64,000 nt of DNA from Rhodocyclales bacterium. GTDB lineage: Bacteria > Pseudomonadota > Gammaproteobacteria > Burkholderiales > Rhodocyclaceae. The notes under the pieces are model-generated. The model made no database searches, was not told the origin of the DNA, and saw only the letters and a program-made list of their open reading frames with translations. The stretch spans positions 34,555 through 98,554 of the forward strand of contig JACOUN010000014.1 in the NCBI GenBank assembly GCA_016177805.1, given 5' to 3'. Position numbers and translations under genes: made by a program. Shown here one piece after another: positions 8,152 to 15,987 of the stretch; positions within the stretch are counted from its first letter, which is position 1, and each line of letters opens with the position of its first letter.

Positions 8152-8222
8152 GTCTACCCTTCCATCGAGAGGGACTGCCAAGGGCTATCGCCCTTGGCAG
8201 TCCCTCATGTCAAACGTTGAAC
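8152..8222 (+). repeat. attC-like recombination site 4 (17-bp perfect stem)
   Basis: Near-core GTCTACC (8152-8158), a perfect stem with arms at 8169-8185 and 8190-8206 (GAGGGACTGCCAAGGGC and its complement) and a TATC loop, then a perfect GTTRRRY core GTTGAAC (8216-8222). Read alone it could pass for a terminator. There is no T-run after it, and the flanking cores match the other sites. Confidence 0.75.
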
Positions 8223-8226
8223 TCAA

Positions 8227-8568
8227 ATGAAGAGAATGGCAATCAATCGCTGGGCGTATATGGCGATCGTAGTTCTTGTGACGATCGGGGTCGGTGTTGC
8301 CCAAGAAACAGGATTTGCGTTAGTTCAGCTCGGTTTAGCACTTGCGTTGCCTGCACTTACATATCCCATGGGCTTGATTGGCTCATTGTGTGCGCTGCCT
8401 CTCATTTATGCAGGAATTGCGACTGTCGGTGAAGCGCATTTGGTTGCTTCACCGATCTATGCGATTGCTGGGTGGCTGCAATGGTATGTCGTGTTCCCAA
8501 AGTTGTTTGGGAATCGTTTTAACTCAACATTCGACTCGGACACTACGCGCCAGTCAATTTGGCGTTAG
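8227..8568 (+). CDS. Small membrane protein (cassette gene)
   Basis: 113 residues, not recognised. Three or four hydrophobic segments are visible, at about residues 10-28, 29-50, 52-70 and 78-95 (the last includes AIAGWLQWYVVFPKLF), so it is an integral inner-membrane protein. It begins four bases after the preceding attC core. Its last 17 codons run through the next attC, with the TAG stop formed by the GTTAG core itself; such use of the site as coding sequence is common in cassettes. It has no obvious ribosome-binding site. ATG 8236 is a possible alternative start. Confidence 0.65.
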   Translation: MKRMAINRWAYMAIVVLVTIGVGVAQETGFALVQLGLALALPALTYPMGLIGSLCALPLIYAGIATVGEAHLVASPIYAIAGWLQWYVVFPKLFGNRFNSTFDSDTTRQSIWR

Positions 8569-8570
8569 AA
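8516..8570 (+). repeat. attC-like recombination site 5 (short)
   Basis: 5' core TTTTAAC (8516-8522), a weak stem GACTcGG/CCAGTC with one unpaired base, and 3' core GTTAGAA (8564-8570). The 55-base length suits a minimal attC, but the pairing is poorer than in the other sites. Its place between two cassette genes is the main support. Confidence 0.5.
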
Positions 8571-8574
8571 AATT

Positions 8575-9351
8575 ATGCGCACAGGCTGGAATCCCACTCG
8601 TCGAAACAAGAATATTGGCACTAAGGCACGCGGCCACGGCGCCGACAATCGCTTGGTTATTCCAGAGTCCTGGCACGAGTTGAAGTGCTTCTACGAACGT
8701 TTGGAGAACTACGTATGCGTGAAGCGAATTGTTGGAAACCGCGAGATTCCATTCTTTGTCGAGCCTACTCGGCCAGATTGGTTCTATCCTTGCACTCTAG
8801 ATGACATATGCACCGTTCTTCAGCATTGCCAGCCTAAGGACATCGAAGCATTCGATTTCATTGTTTTTCGGCAACCTACGCGCAAACAACGAATACTAAG
8901 CCCGGTCTGGGGGCGTGCAATCTTCTGTTTCGATATTTCCACTTACCGAGGTGCAGCCATCGTTCTTGAGGCTCAGAACTCCGAACCAATACATTGGGAC
9001 AAGTCGTTGTCGCCCGAACGTGTACGAGAACTAGAAAGATTGCGCACCGATGGCTACGAATTCCGGCAGACGCGAAAGGGCTTCGAACTGCATGTCACAC
9101 CAAGCACTCTTCGAAACACTGTCTTGTATCGAACTCTACTGCACGAGATCGGCCATCACATTGATTACAAGAACTCATCAGAACAAGAATGGGACAGCCG
9201 AACACCAAAAGAAAAGGAAGATTGCGCGCACTGCTACGCATACGAAACATTTGAGCTTCTTCAGCGAAAGGGCGTCGTTCCTTTCTCAGCGAAACTCGAC
9301 GCTCAATTTCTCCAAGAGACAGGGTTGCGTTTGGAGTGGTTCTGTCCATGA
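8575..9351 (+). CDS. HExxH putative zinc metallopeptidase of unknown family (cassette gene)
   Basis: 258 residues, no signal peptide. The segment TLLHEIGHHIDYKN holds a gluzincin/metzincin-type HEIGH motif (H190, E191, H194). Acidic residues downstream (EKEDCAHCYAYE, from 213) could give a third zinc ligand. The N-terminal 170 residues are not recognised; they include aromatic-rich segments such as RPDWFYPCTLDD. It starts five bases after an attC core without a visible ribosome-binding site. The stop codon touches the next attC. It may be a toxin-like or regulatory protease; this is a guess based only on the motif and the mobile context. Confidence 0.7.
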   Translation: MRTGWNPTRRNKNIGTKARGHGADNRLVIPESWHELKCFYERLENYVCVKRIVGNREIPFFVEPTRPDWFYPCTLDDICTVLQHCQPKDIEAFDFIVFRQPTRKQRILSPVWGRAIFCFDISTYRGAAIVLEAQNSEPIHWDKSLSPERVRELERLRTDGYEFRQTRKGFELHVTPSTLRNTVLYRTLLHEIGHHIDYKNSSEQEWDSRTPKEKEDCAHCYAYETFELLQRKGVVPFSAKLDAQFLQETGLRLEWFCP

Positions 9352-9421
9352 ACCAGCCTTCTACAATTCGGTCCAGCGGGACGCACCGCAAGCGGCGCGC
9401 CCCTGAGCATGGACGTTAGCG
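9347..9421 (+). repeat. attC-like recombination site 6
   Basis: Weak 5' core CATGAAC (9347-9353), outer stem GTCC/GGAC (9371-9374 and 9411-9414), inner stem GGGaCGC/GCGCCC with an unpaired A, and 3' core GTTAGCG (9415-9421). Position between cassettes supports it; core fit is moderate. Confidence 0.5.
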
Positions 9422-9609
9422 CCATGCATTCATACACCTACATCGTCTCGTTGAGGGCGCATGTGATCAATAGGGCCAGAGCCATTGATCTGCTCAACGG
9501 ATCAATGACACTAACCTCATTGATCCACTTCAGTTTCTCTTTCTGTTTTCCTCTAACCGCATCTATTCACCCTACGCGCCTGTCGCGGCGGATAAGCGCT
9601 ATTCGTTAG
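9409..9609 (+). CDS. Doubtful small cassette reading frame
   Basis: 66 codons between attC sites 6 and 7, starting inside one site and ending at the TAG of the next GTTAG core. Composition is ordinary and I recognise nothing. No ribosome-binding site is evident. The interval may equally be a non-coding cassette; I list it because it is the only frame filling this cassette. Confidence 0.25.
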   Translation: MDVSAMHSYTYIVSLRAHVINRARAIDLLNGSMTLTSLIHFSFSFCFPLTASIHPTRLSRRISAIR

Positions 9610-9611
9610 TC
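9551..9611 (+). repeat. attC-like recombination site 7
   Basis: 5' core CTCTAAC (9551-9557), inner stem CGCC/GGCG (around 9576-9590) and 3' core GTTAGTC (9605-9611). Both cores miss the consensus by one base. Confidence 0.5.
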
Positions 9612-9621
9612 CCTACCTCCA

Positions 9622-9780
9622 ATGCCATCATGCTCACTCCATCTCGTCTTTCGTGGAGCGGTCGTCCTGCTATTCGGCCTGTTACTGGGCGCGCCTTACG
9701 CACGCGCTATTACGGTAATTGCCGCGGCCCACATCGTCAACACATGGCGCGTTGCGCATCTCGGTTGCCCAATCGGGTAG
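9622..9780 (+). CDS. Short hydrophobic reading frame cut by a group II intron relic
   Basis: 52 codons starting 10 bases after attC site 7. The product has one strong membrane segment (AVVLLFGLLLGAPYARAITV), as in small membrane proteins often found on cassettes. The last codons (GCPIG, stop) lie on the junction with the intron relic at about 9772. The original C-terminus has therefore probably been replaced. Presence as a functional protein is uncertain. Confidence 0.35.
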   Translation: MPSCSLHLVFRGAVVLLFGLLLGAPYARAITVIAAAHIVNTWRVAHLGCPIG

Positions 9781-9850
9781 CCGGAGGTTTCTCACCTCCG
9801 GCCCCCACACCACCCGCCGTGCGGGTTCAGTGGGCGGTTATACGAGATGG
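9772..9850 (-). mobile_element. 3' end of a group II (class C-like) intron, relic
   Basis: Read on the minus strand this interval has the order expected at the end of bacterial class C introns. A domain V-like stem comes first (ACCGCCC pairing with GGGTGGT, then TGTGGGG, about 9803-9838). A domain VI-like hairpin follows (CCGGAGGT/ACCTCCGG, 9781-9801), then a CTACCCGAT terminus. The inner part of domain V looks shortened. No reverse transcriptase or 5' end is present. Class C introns are known to enter attC sites and hairpins, which fits this location. Identification is from remembered intron ends. Confidence 0.5.
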
Positions 9851-9853
9851 CTC

Positions 9854-9919
9854 GCTTAACCAAGACGAATAGCCCGGCGCCTTGCACCTAGGCTGCTTGA
9901 TGTTTGGCGCCCGTTAGGC
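9854..9919 (+). repeat. attC-like recombination site 8
   Basis: Both cores fit the consensus: GCTTAAC (9854-9860, RYYYAAC) and GTTAGGC (9913-9919, GTTRRRY), and they pair with one G-T. A GGCGCC stem repeat lies inside. It is the last site of the array. The 5' core could instead belong to the neighbouring intron relic. Confidence 0.55.
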
Positions 9920-9928
9920 CAGAGCCAG

Positions 9929-10216
9929 TCATTGCTCAACACGTGCTGAATGGCTGGGGTCCGTGCCCTGTGCCAGTCGCATGCCGACCTCCTCTGGCAT
10001 TAGCCGCACCTTATGGCCTGCCCGCGAAGATACTTGATTGCACGTACTGCCGAAGCCATGCGTAAATCCGCCAAGACCTGTAACGAAACGCAATGCATGC
10101 ATTAGCTGCATAGAATGCCTTTCTGTCAATTGATGCATTTCAACGCATTGGCGGAAAGCAATTATTAGCCGGGAAATCACACTGTCGCACCGGCGAAAGC
10201 CAGTGCCCAGTTCCAT
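9929..10216 (-). pseudogene. Possible IS110-family transposase remnant
   Basis: A 95-codon minus-strand frame. Its middle (GFGSTCNQVSSRAGHKVRLMPEE) resembles the IS110-family stretch usually written ACGSAHHWAR...GHxVRLMPP. The sequence before and after it does not continue as a transposase, and no terminal repeats or second half are present. I read it as a decayed fragment closing the integron island. A chance similarity cannot be excluded. Confidence 0.35.
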
Positions 10217-10242
10217 CGCATGGATTCCGGCTTTCGCCGGAA
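10190..10242. repeat. REP-like palindrome
   Basis: Perfect 12-bp arms CCGGCGAAAGCC (10190-10201) and GGCTTTCGCCGG (10229-10240). The right arm is itself a hairpin (ATTCCGGC/GCCGGAAT, 10225-10242). This GGATTCCGGCTTTCGCCGG-type sequence is typical of dispersed intergenic repeats in betaproteobacteria and gammaproteobacteria. Confidence 0.6.
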
Positions 10243-10477
10243 TGACAAGTCATCTGTTTGGTTGCCGGGTTAATAGGCGGGATATCGTGGCAAGTCTTTA
10301 CGCGGTAAGTCGCTCAGTGCATCGAGGGGAAGGCGCATGCCCAGTTGCCGTGGGCCAACAGGAGCAGCGGAATCGAGGTTGGTCCGGTCGCTTGGCTACC
10401 ACCAGTACGGCGCACATTCTTCACAACCAGGGCTCTATCGTGCGCCGCAATATACAGAAAATGGAAGGAGACATCCA

Positions 10478-11692
10478 ATGAAAATAGGGACGACCAATCG
10501 GCTGTCGTGCAAATCGGGTTTGTTTGCTTCGGCGGTCATGGGCTGTATCGCTTTGTCGGCGTCGGCCGCGAGCCATGCCGCGGGCGATGATGTTGACGGT
10601 GCCTGGACGTTTGGTGGTGCCATACGTGCGCGCTACGATTACCGCCCATATGCAGATCCCTCCGTCAGTCGCATTTCGCTCGACGTAATTAGAGTGAAGG
10701 CCAACTACGAGTCGTCGTCGTGGTTTGCTGCGGGACAATATCGCTTCTATGGTGGCGCATATCCATACGATTACACGAACGACGTCGGGCGTATCAACTT
10801 TCCGGAGTTTGCCTATGCCGGGTTCAAGTTCTCGCCAGAACACCGGATTATCGCCGGCCTCAATCAGGTGCCGTTTGGTCTTCTGCCGTACGCAAGCAAT
10901 ACCTTTTACGAAACCATGGCCAACGTCGTCGGGCTGGAAGACGTGCATAACCTGGGTGTCAAATATCAGTACAAGAGCGGCCCGCTCGATCTTCAATTGG
11001 GTTTTTACCCGCGGGACGGCGGAAATTGGACCGGTACCTCAAGCGACAGCAACCGTTACTCGGTCAATGTCGTCGACGCCGACGGTTATGTGACCGGCGG
11101 CAGCAACAACGAAGAGCAAAACCTGTGGGTCGCGCGGGCGGCCTATACGTTCTCCCACTCGGAGCGCGCCAGTTCAGAGGTGGGGTTGTCGGCGATGCAC
11201 TCGACGCTGCGAAACCGCGACACGCGCGAGGATGGTGATCGGGACGCGTACGCCTTGCATTACCTTGGCCAATTTGACCGCTTTCGCGTAATGGCCGAGG
11301 TGGCTCGTCAGGATATGGCGCCGCGCAATCCAGGCGCCGTCGGCATGGATACGGTCACGTTCGGCGCATTCGATGGTTCGTTCAACGTCGCGTCGAAGGG
11401 CACGCTGTATTCCGTTGACCTCAGCTATGACGTCGACTGGAAATGGCGCTTCATCAGCGACGTGAAGCCGTACGTGAACTACAGCGTCTACGCGAAGGAC
11501 AAGAGCGGGTTCAAGGATTCGGAGCGGCTGCTGGCGGGGGTGCAATTCACTGCCGGCCCACTTTACATCTACACGGAATATCGCCTGGGGCGCAATGATC
11601 CTTATACCGGCGACTTCACCCAGGGTGCGGGTGCGGGGGGCGAGAACAAGTGGAAGCGTAGCCTGTATATGAACTTCGGCTATTACTTCTGA
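10478..11692 (+). CDS. Outer-membrane porin-like beta-barrel protein
   Basis: 404 residues with a signal peptide (cleavage after ASHA, near residue 35). Antiparallel strands alternate aromatic and polar residues, and the C-terminus is NFGYYF, the terminal phenylalanine signature. The opening WTFGGAIRARYDYR resembles carbohydrate or general porins. The start at 10478 follows GGAAGGAG by seven bases; a longer upstream frame lacks these features. It precedes the TRAP transporter in the same direction and may carry the same substrate across the outer membrane. That link is inferred from position only. Confidence 0.8.
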   Translation: MKIGTTNRLSCKSGLFASAVMGCIALSASAASHAAGDDVDGAWTFGGAIRARYDYRPYADPSVSRISLDVIRVKANYESSSWFAAGQYRFYGGAYPYDYTNDVGRINFPEFAYAGFKFSPEHRIIAGLNQVPFGLLPYASNTFYETMANVVGLEDVHNLGVKYQYKSGPLDLQLGFYPRDGGNWTGTSSDSNRYSVNVVDADGYVTGGSNNEEQNLWVARAAYTFSHSERASSEVGLSAMHSTLRNRDTREDGDRDAYALHYLGQFDRFRVMAEVARQDMAPRNPGAVGMDTVTFGAFDGSFNVASKGTLYSVDLSYDVDWKWRFISDVKPYVNYSVYAKDKSGFKDSERLLAGVQFTAGPLYIYTEYRLGRNDPYTGDFTQGAGAGGENKWKRSLYMNFGYYF

Positions 11693-12066
11693 CGATGAAA
11701 CGGTTGGCCCTCCTGGGCCGGCCACCCCGCACCTGTGCTTGCGGCTCGTCATTTCGCCGGATACCTCGTCGGCGGCATTATTGGGCCGCGCCTCACCCAG
11801 CGGGGGCGCTGGCGTTGTTCAAGGTGCCATCGCCCCGGCTCAGGAGTCGAGGCTCTCCTGAAGAACGCCGCCCAAGCCGGCTGCGTGACCGATCCCGGTG
11901 TACTTCGCGGGCGTTGTCGTCGATCGGGGCATAAGCTGTGCCTTATCTCTAACTGGTGAAAGACCTCGCTTGCCGAGGCAGATGCTGGGAACGTAATCTG
12001 CACTGAGCATTACCGAAAAGAGGGCGCTTGCCGCTCTTATTACAAATCAAATTTCGGAGGAGACTC
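11693..12066. other. Intergenic region between porin and TRAP operon
   Basis: 374 bases. A G+C hairpin (GGCCC tcct GGGCC, 11706-11719) follows the porin stop without a T-run and may be a weak terminator. Short open frames occur but none looks like a protein. The promoter of the TRAP operon should lie in the AT-richer end (about 11990-12050). Confidence 0.4.
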
Positions 12067-13077
12067 ATGATCAACGTCAAAGCCATCGCAGGGATCGCCA
12101 TCGCGTTCACAATGCTTGCCCCGGTTGCGGCGCAGGCCAGCGACAAGAGTTACAAGCTGGTGCTTGCTACCGAATCGGGTGATCGCGAGTCGGTGAACGG
12201 AAAAGCCGTGCAGAGTTGGGCTTCAATGATCAAGGAGAAGTCGAAAGGGCGCATGAAGGTCAACGTCTTTTATCAAGGCGAACTCGGCGGCCAGCAGGAG
12301 CTTTTCGATCAGTTGGTCAAGGGCAACGTCCACATGATGCTCGCGTGGCCGCAGACGTCCTACGACAAGCGAATTGTCGTGAATTACATTCCATATCTCG
12401 TGCTCGACTGGAACGACGCCATCAAGTCTTACGGTCAGGACGGCTGGGTTCGCAAAGTCATGGATCCTGTCTACAAGGACATCGGCCTGAAGTATTTTGG
12501 CCCGTTCCCCGAGGGTTTTGGCGGAGTCGCCACCAAGGGGCGTTACGCGACCTCGTTCGAGGAGGCGAAGGGCATCAAGGTCCGCTCGCAGCCGATCTTC
12601 CCGCTGCCGCAAACGGTCCAGGCCATGGGTTTCGAGGCGGTACCGATCGACTGGGCAGAGGTGTATACCTCGATCCAGACCGGTGTCGTGGATGGTGACT
12701 CGTCGAACGTGATCTTCTGGGATTACGAATATTTCCGCGACCAGATCAACTACTTCGTGCAGTCCTCGCACAACTTCGCGTCCTACTCGTTGCTGATGAA
12801 CGGCGCGACCTGGGACGAGATGGACGACGAGGACCGCGCGATCATCGAGTCCGCAGCGCTTGCGGTGATCGACCAGCAGTTCAAGGGTGCCAAGGCCGAG
12901 GACGAGAAATGGGTCGCCGCTGCCCAGAAGGCCGGAATCAAGTACGTCGTGCCGACGCCTGAACAGAAGGCGGCTTGGGTCGAGCGCGTGCGTAAAGATG
13001 TCTGGCCGCAGATCGAAAAGGAGCTTGGGGCCGAGATCATGGATCAGGTGCGCGCGAACGCCTCGACGCCGAAATAG
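12067..13077 (+). CDS. dctP-like: TRAP transporter solute-binding protein
   Basis: 336 residues with a signal peptide (MINVKAIAGIAIAFTMLAPV...AQA). It is the periplasmic receptor that hands its ligand to the DctQM membrane complex. Family features include YKLVLATESGDRESVNGKA at the mature N-terminus and the central IKVRSQPIFPLPQTVQAMG with the arginine that usually binds a carboxylate. IDWAEVYTSIQTGVVDGD follows. GGAGGAG lies just upstream of the ATG. It is the first gene of a run with dctQ, dctM, a DapA-family lyase and an aldehyde dehydrogenase, so the ligand is probably the substrate of that pathway. Confidence 0.92.
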   Translation: MINVKAIAGIAIAFTMLAPVAAQASDKSYKLVLATESGDRESVNGKAVQSWASMIKEKSKGRMKVNVFYQGELGGQQELFDQLVKGNVHMMLAWPQTSYDKRIVVNYIPYLVLDWNDAIKSYGQDGWVRKVMDPVYKDIGLKYFGPFPEGFGGVATKGRYATSFEEAKGIKVRSQPIFPLPQTVQAMGFEAVPIDWAEVYTSIQTGVVDGDSSNVIFWDYEYFRDQINYFVQSSHNFASYSLLMNGATWDEMDDEDRAIIESAALAVIDQQFKGAKAEDEKWVAAAQKAGIKYVVPTPEQKAAWVERVRKDVWPQIEKELGAEIMDQVRANASTPK

Positions 13078-13151
13078 GCCGGAGCTTCCGACGAGGGGCT
13101 GCGTCCGTCGCAGTCCCCTCTTGCCTCATGTCCGTGGTCGAGAGGGCAATC

Positions 13152-13670
13152 ATGCACATTCTCAGAAGTCTTGATGCGCTTCTCGTGCGCATCATTCACC
13201 CCATCCTCGTCGTTGTCGGGCTGGCTGTCGCCCTGATGCTGGCAATCGGCATTTTCAGCCGCGCGGTTCTAGGGAAGCCGGTATTCGGTCTCGAAGAGAT
13301 CATGCTGTTGGCGGTCATGTGGTTCTACATGCTTGGCGCTGCCCTGGCATCGCGTGACCGCTCGCATCTGTCTGCCGATTTCGTGCAGGTGATGTCAAGC
13401 AATCCCAAAGTCCGGCGTGCCGCGTCGATCGTGTCGACGGTCATCTCGCTGGGGGTCGCGGTGATGTTCGTGACCTGGTCCTGGAGTCTGTTCGCCTTCG
13501 GTCTGGAGCGCGGACAGACCACGGCCGTGTTTGCCATTCCGTGGTGGGTTTCGCAGGTCAGCCTGTTCGTCGCATCCATCGCATTCGTCATTTACCTCGT
13601 CCGCGACCTGTTCCTCGAATTGTCGGGCGCGGGCATCACATCGGGCGATCCGTTGTCGCCAATGGAGTGA
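13152..13670 (+). CDS. dctQ-like: TRAP transporter small permease
   Basis: 172 residues with four predicted membrane segments, the normal DctQ layout (starting near residues 12, 45, 88 and 130). FGLEEIMLLAVMWFYMLG is a characteristic segment. I chose ATG 13152 because AGAGGG lies six bases upstream; the in-frame ATG at 13128 has no ribosome-binding site. The DctM gene starts six bases after its stop, so the two subunits are coupled. The role is to form the membrane complex with DctM. Confidence 0.9.
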   Translation: MHILRSLDALLVRIIHPILVVVGLAVALMLAIGIFSRAVLGKPVFGLEEIMLLAVMWFYMLGAALASRDRSHLSADFVQVMSSNPKVRRAASIVSTVISLGVAVMFVTWSWSLFAFGLERGQTTAVFAIPWWVSQVSLFVASIAFVIYLVRDLFLELSGAGITSGDPLSPME

Positions 13671-13676
13671 TCTGAG

Positions 13677-14975
13677 ATGGAAGCTCTCATTGCTGTCGTC
13701 GCGGTCGTCGTGATGATGATGATCGGCGTGCCAGTCGTCTTCTCCTTTGCGGGAATGACGCTGATCCTGTCCATACTTTACGACGTGGACATTTCTTCGC
13801 TGATGACGACAGGGTTCTGGTCGGTGAATTCGGTGATTCTGGTGGCGTTGCCGCTGTTCGTCATGACCGGCTACCTGATGCAGACCGGCGGCATCGCCAA
13901 GCGCCTGGTCGATTTCGTCGAGGCCCTGGTGGGCCGGTCGCGCAGCGGTATGGGTACCTCCATGGTCGCGGCCTGCGGCATCTTCGGCGCCATCTCGGGC
14001 ACTGCCTCGGCTGCCGTGGCCTCCATCGGCTCGATCATGATCGAACCGATGGAGAGGCACGGCTACAGCCGGGGCTATTCCAGCGCGCTGCTGGCGGTGT
14101 CTTCCCTGCTCGGTTTGCTGATCCCGCCCTCGATCACGATGATCCTGTATGCCGTCGTGACGCGTCAGTCAGTCGCCGCCTGTTTTCTGGCGACAGTCGG
14201 TCCCGGCATCCTGCTGATGATCTTCCTGTCGATCCTGAACGCCATTCACGTCAAGCGGAATCTCGGCGGCAATGACGCCAAGGCCGCGTGGCGCGAGCGC
14301 ATCGCGGAGACCGCCAGCACGGGGTGGAAGGCGATTCCCGCGCTGATGTTGCCGGTGATCATCCTCGGCGGCATCTATGGCGGCATCTTCACCCCCACCG
14401 AGGCGGCCGCGATCGCGGTGGTCTATGCGATCCCCGTCGGACTGTTCGTCTATCGCGAACTGACCGTGCGCAAGGTCGCCGAGGCCGTGGTACAGGCCGC
14501 GAAGACGACGGGGATGATCATGATCATCCTGGTCTTCTCCTTCGTCGCGAGCCGCATCTTCACGCTGGAGCGCGTGCCCCAGCAGTTGACCGACCTGCTG
14601 CTCGAGACCTTCTCGGACCCGCTGTTGATCCTGCTGATGGTCAACGTCTTCCTCATCCTGATCGGCATGATCATGGACGACGTCAGCGTGATTGCGATCG
14701 TCAGCCCGCTGATGGTGCCGGTCATGGGCGAGATCGGGGTCGACCCGGTGCATTTCGCCGCGATCATCGGCACCAGCGTGGTGATCGGCGCGAACAGCCC
14801 GCCGATGGCGCCCATTCTGTTCATGGCCTGCCGCGTTGGCGACGTGGGAATGTCTGGCGTGATGCGCCCGGCCTTCTACTTCATGGCCTTCGCCGCCTTC
14901 CCGGTCATGTTGGTCACGACCTACTGGTCGCCGCTGGCGCTCTTCCTGCCGCGGCTCTTCGGTTTCGTTCAATAG
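13677..14975 (+). CDS. dctM-like: TRAP transporter large permease
   Basis: 432 residues with about twelve hydrophobic segments, the sodium-coupled transport subunit. Family motifs include ALPLFVMTGYLMQTGGIAKR, the GTASAAVASIGSIM stretch and PPSITMILYAVVTRQSV. GGIYGGIFTPTEAAAIAVVY and GANSPPMAPILFM are also present. These are the conserved half-repeats of the DctM/IT superfamily. It directly follows dctQ. Confidence 0.93.
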   Translation: MEALIAVVAVVVMMMIGVPVVFSFAGMTLILSILYDVDISSLMTTGFWSVNSVILVALPLFVMTGYLMQTGGIAKRLVDFVEALVGRSRSGMGTSMVAACGIFGAISGTASAAVASIGSIMIEPMERHGYSRGYSSALLAVSSLLGLLIPPSITMILYAVVTRQSVAACFLATVGPGILLMIFLSILNAIHVKRNLGGNDAKAAWRERIAETASTGWKAIPALMLPVIILGGIYGGIFTPTEAAAIAVVYAIPVGLFVYRELTVRKVAEAVVQAAKTTGMIMIILVFSFVASRIFTLERVPQQLTDLLLETFSDPLLILLMVNVFLILIGMIMDDVSVIAIVSPLMVPVMGEIGVDPVHFAAIIGTSVVIGANSPPMAPILFMACRVGDVGMSGVMRPAFYFMAFAAFPVMLVTTYWSPLALFLPRLFGFVQ

Positions 14976-15066
14976 CAGCGCAAGCGCCGCTGCAACTTTC
15001 ACAACCCGTGCCGCCAGATGGGTCCATGGCGGCCCCTCGGTGCGCGCTCAACAGGATGGAGCAAGC

Positions 15067-15984
15067 ATGAAATCCACGTTTACCCTCGAAGGAATCTATA
15101 CGCCGGTCGTGACCCCGATGCAGTCGGGCGGCTCGTTCGATCTCGACGCGCTGGCTGACCTGCTCGAAGCGCTCGTTGCAAATGGGGTGCACGGCATCAT
15201 TTCCGGCGGCTCGACAGCGGAGAACTACGCCGAGACGGTGGAGGAGCGCCTTGAGCTGGCGCGGTTCATCAAGGACCGCCTCAACGGCCGCCTGCCGCTG
15301 ATCGTGGGCACTGGCGCGATGCGCACGCCCGACAGCATCGCGCTGGCGACCGGGGCACGCGAGATGGGGGCCGACGCAATCCTGCTCGGCACGCCGCCGT
15401 ATTCCGTGCCCACCGAAGCGGAGAACGCGGAGAACGCCCTGGCGATCGACCGCGCGGCCGAGCTGCCGATCGTTCTCTACAACTATCCGGCCCGGATGGG
15501 CGTGGAGATGGGCAAGGTGTTTCTCGATCGGGTGTGCAGCTCGGGCAACGTCATGGGCATCAAGGAAAGCTCGGGCGACATCAACCGCCTCCATCTGCTC
15601 GCGCTCGATTACCCGCGCATCCAGATGTCCTGCGGCATGGACGATCAGGCGCTGGAGTTCTTCGCCTGGGGCGCGCGTAGCTGGATCTGCGCCGGCTCCA
15701 ACTTTCTGCCCGAGGAGCACGTGTTCCTCTATGAAACCTGCGTGCTGAAGAACGATTTCGCCAAGGGCCGAAGGATCATGACCGCGCTGATGCCCTTGAT
15801 GCGCGTGCTTGAGCAGGGCGGGAAGTTCATCCAGTGCGTCAAGCACGGCACCGAGATCGCCGGCCTGCGCGCCGGCCCGGTGCGTCCGCCACTGCAAGGC
15901 CTGAACGCGACGGAGAAGGCCGAGCTTGAGGCGGTCGTCGGTGGCATCAAGTCCACGATCGCGGCGATCAAGGCGGAGGGCTGA
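15067..15984 (+). CDS. DapA-family (class I aldolase/lyase) catabolic enzyme
   Basis: 305 residues forming the Schiff-base (beta/alpha)8 fold. The catalytic lysine is K166 in MGIKESSGD and the conserved tyrosine Y138 in LYNYPARMG. The GSTAENYAET segment replaces the GTTGE motif of true DapA. True dihydrodipicolinate synthase is therefore unlikely, and the operon is catabolic. Relatives include hydroxyproline-pathway deaminase, keto-deoxyglucarate dehydratase and N-acetylneuraminate lyase. The neighbouring aldehyde dehydrogenase could take a semialdehyde product (as in the 2-oxoglutarate semialdehyde routes). GGAG precedes the ATG; the next gene starts three bases after the stop. Confidence 0.8.
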   Translation: MKSTFTLEGIYTPVVTPMQSGGSFDLDALADLLEALVANGVHGIISGGSTAENYAETVEERLELARFIKDRLNGRLPLIVGTGAMRTPDSIALATGAREMGADAILLGTPPYSVPTEAENAENALAIDRAAELPIVLYNYPARMGVEMGKVFLDRVCSSGNVMGIKESSGDINRLHLLALDYPRIQMSCGMDDQALEFFAWGARSWICAGSNFLPEEHVFLYETCVLKNDFAKGRRIMTALMPLMRVLEQGGKFIQCVKHGTEIAGLRAGPVRPPLQGLNATEKAELEAVVGGIKSTIAAIKAEG

Positions 15985-15987
15985 GCG

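Noticed and set aside
8169..8206. Strong 17-bp hairpin read as a Rho-independent terminator
   Set aside because: No T-run follows, and GTCTACC and GTTGAAC cores flank it as in the other cassette boundaries, so attC is the better reading.
15067..15984. Calling this gene dapA (lysine synthesis)
   Set aside because: The GTTGE motif is replaced and the gene sits in a catabolic TRAP operon; the lysine genes seen elsewhere (dapC, dapD, dapE) are in a separate cluster.
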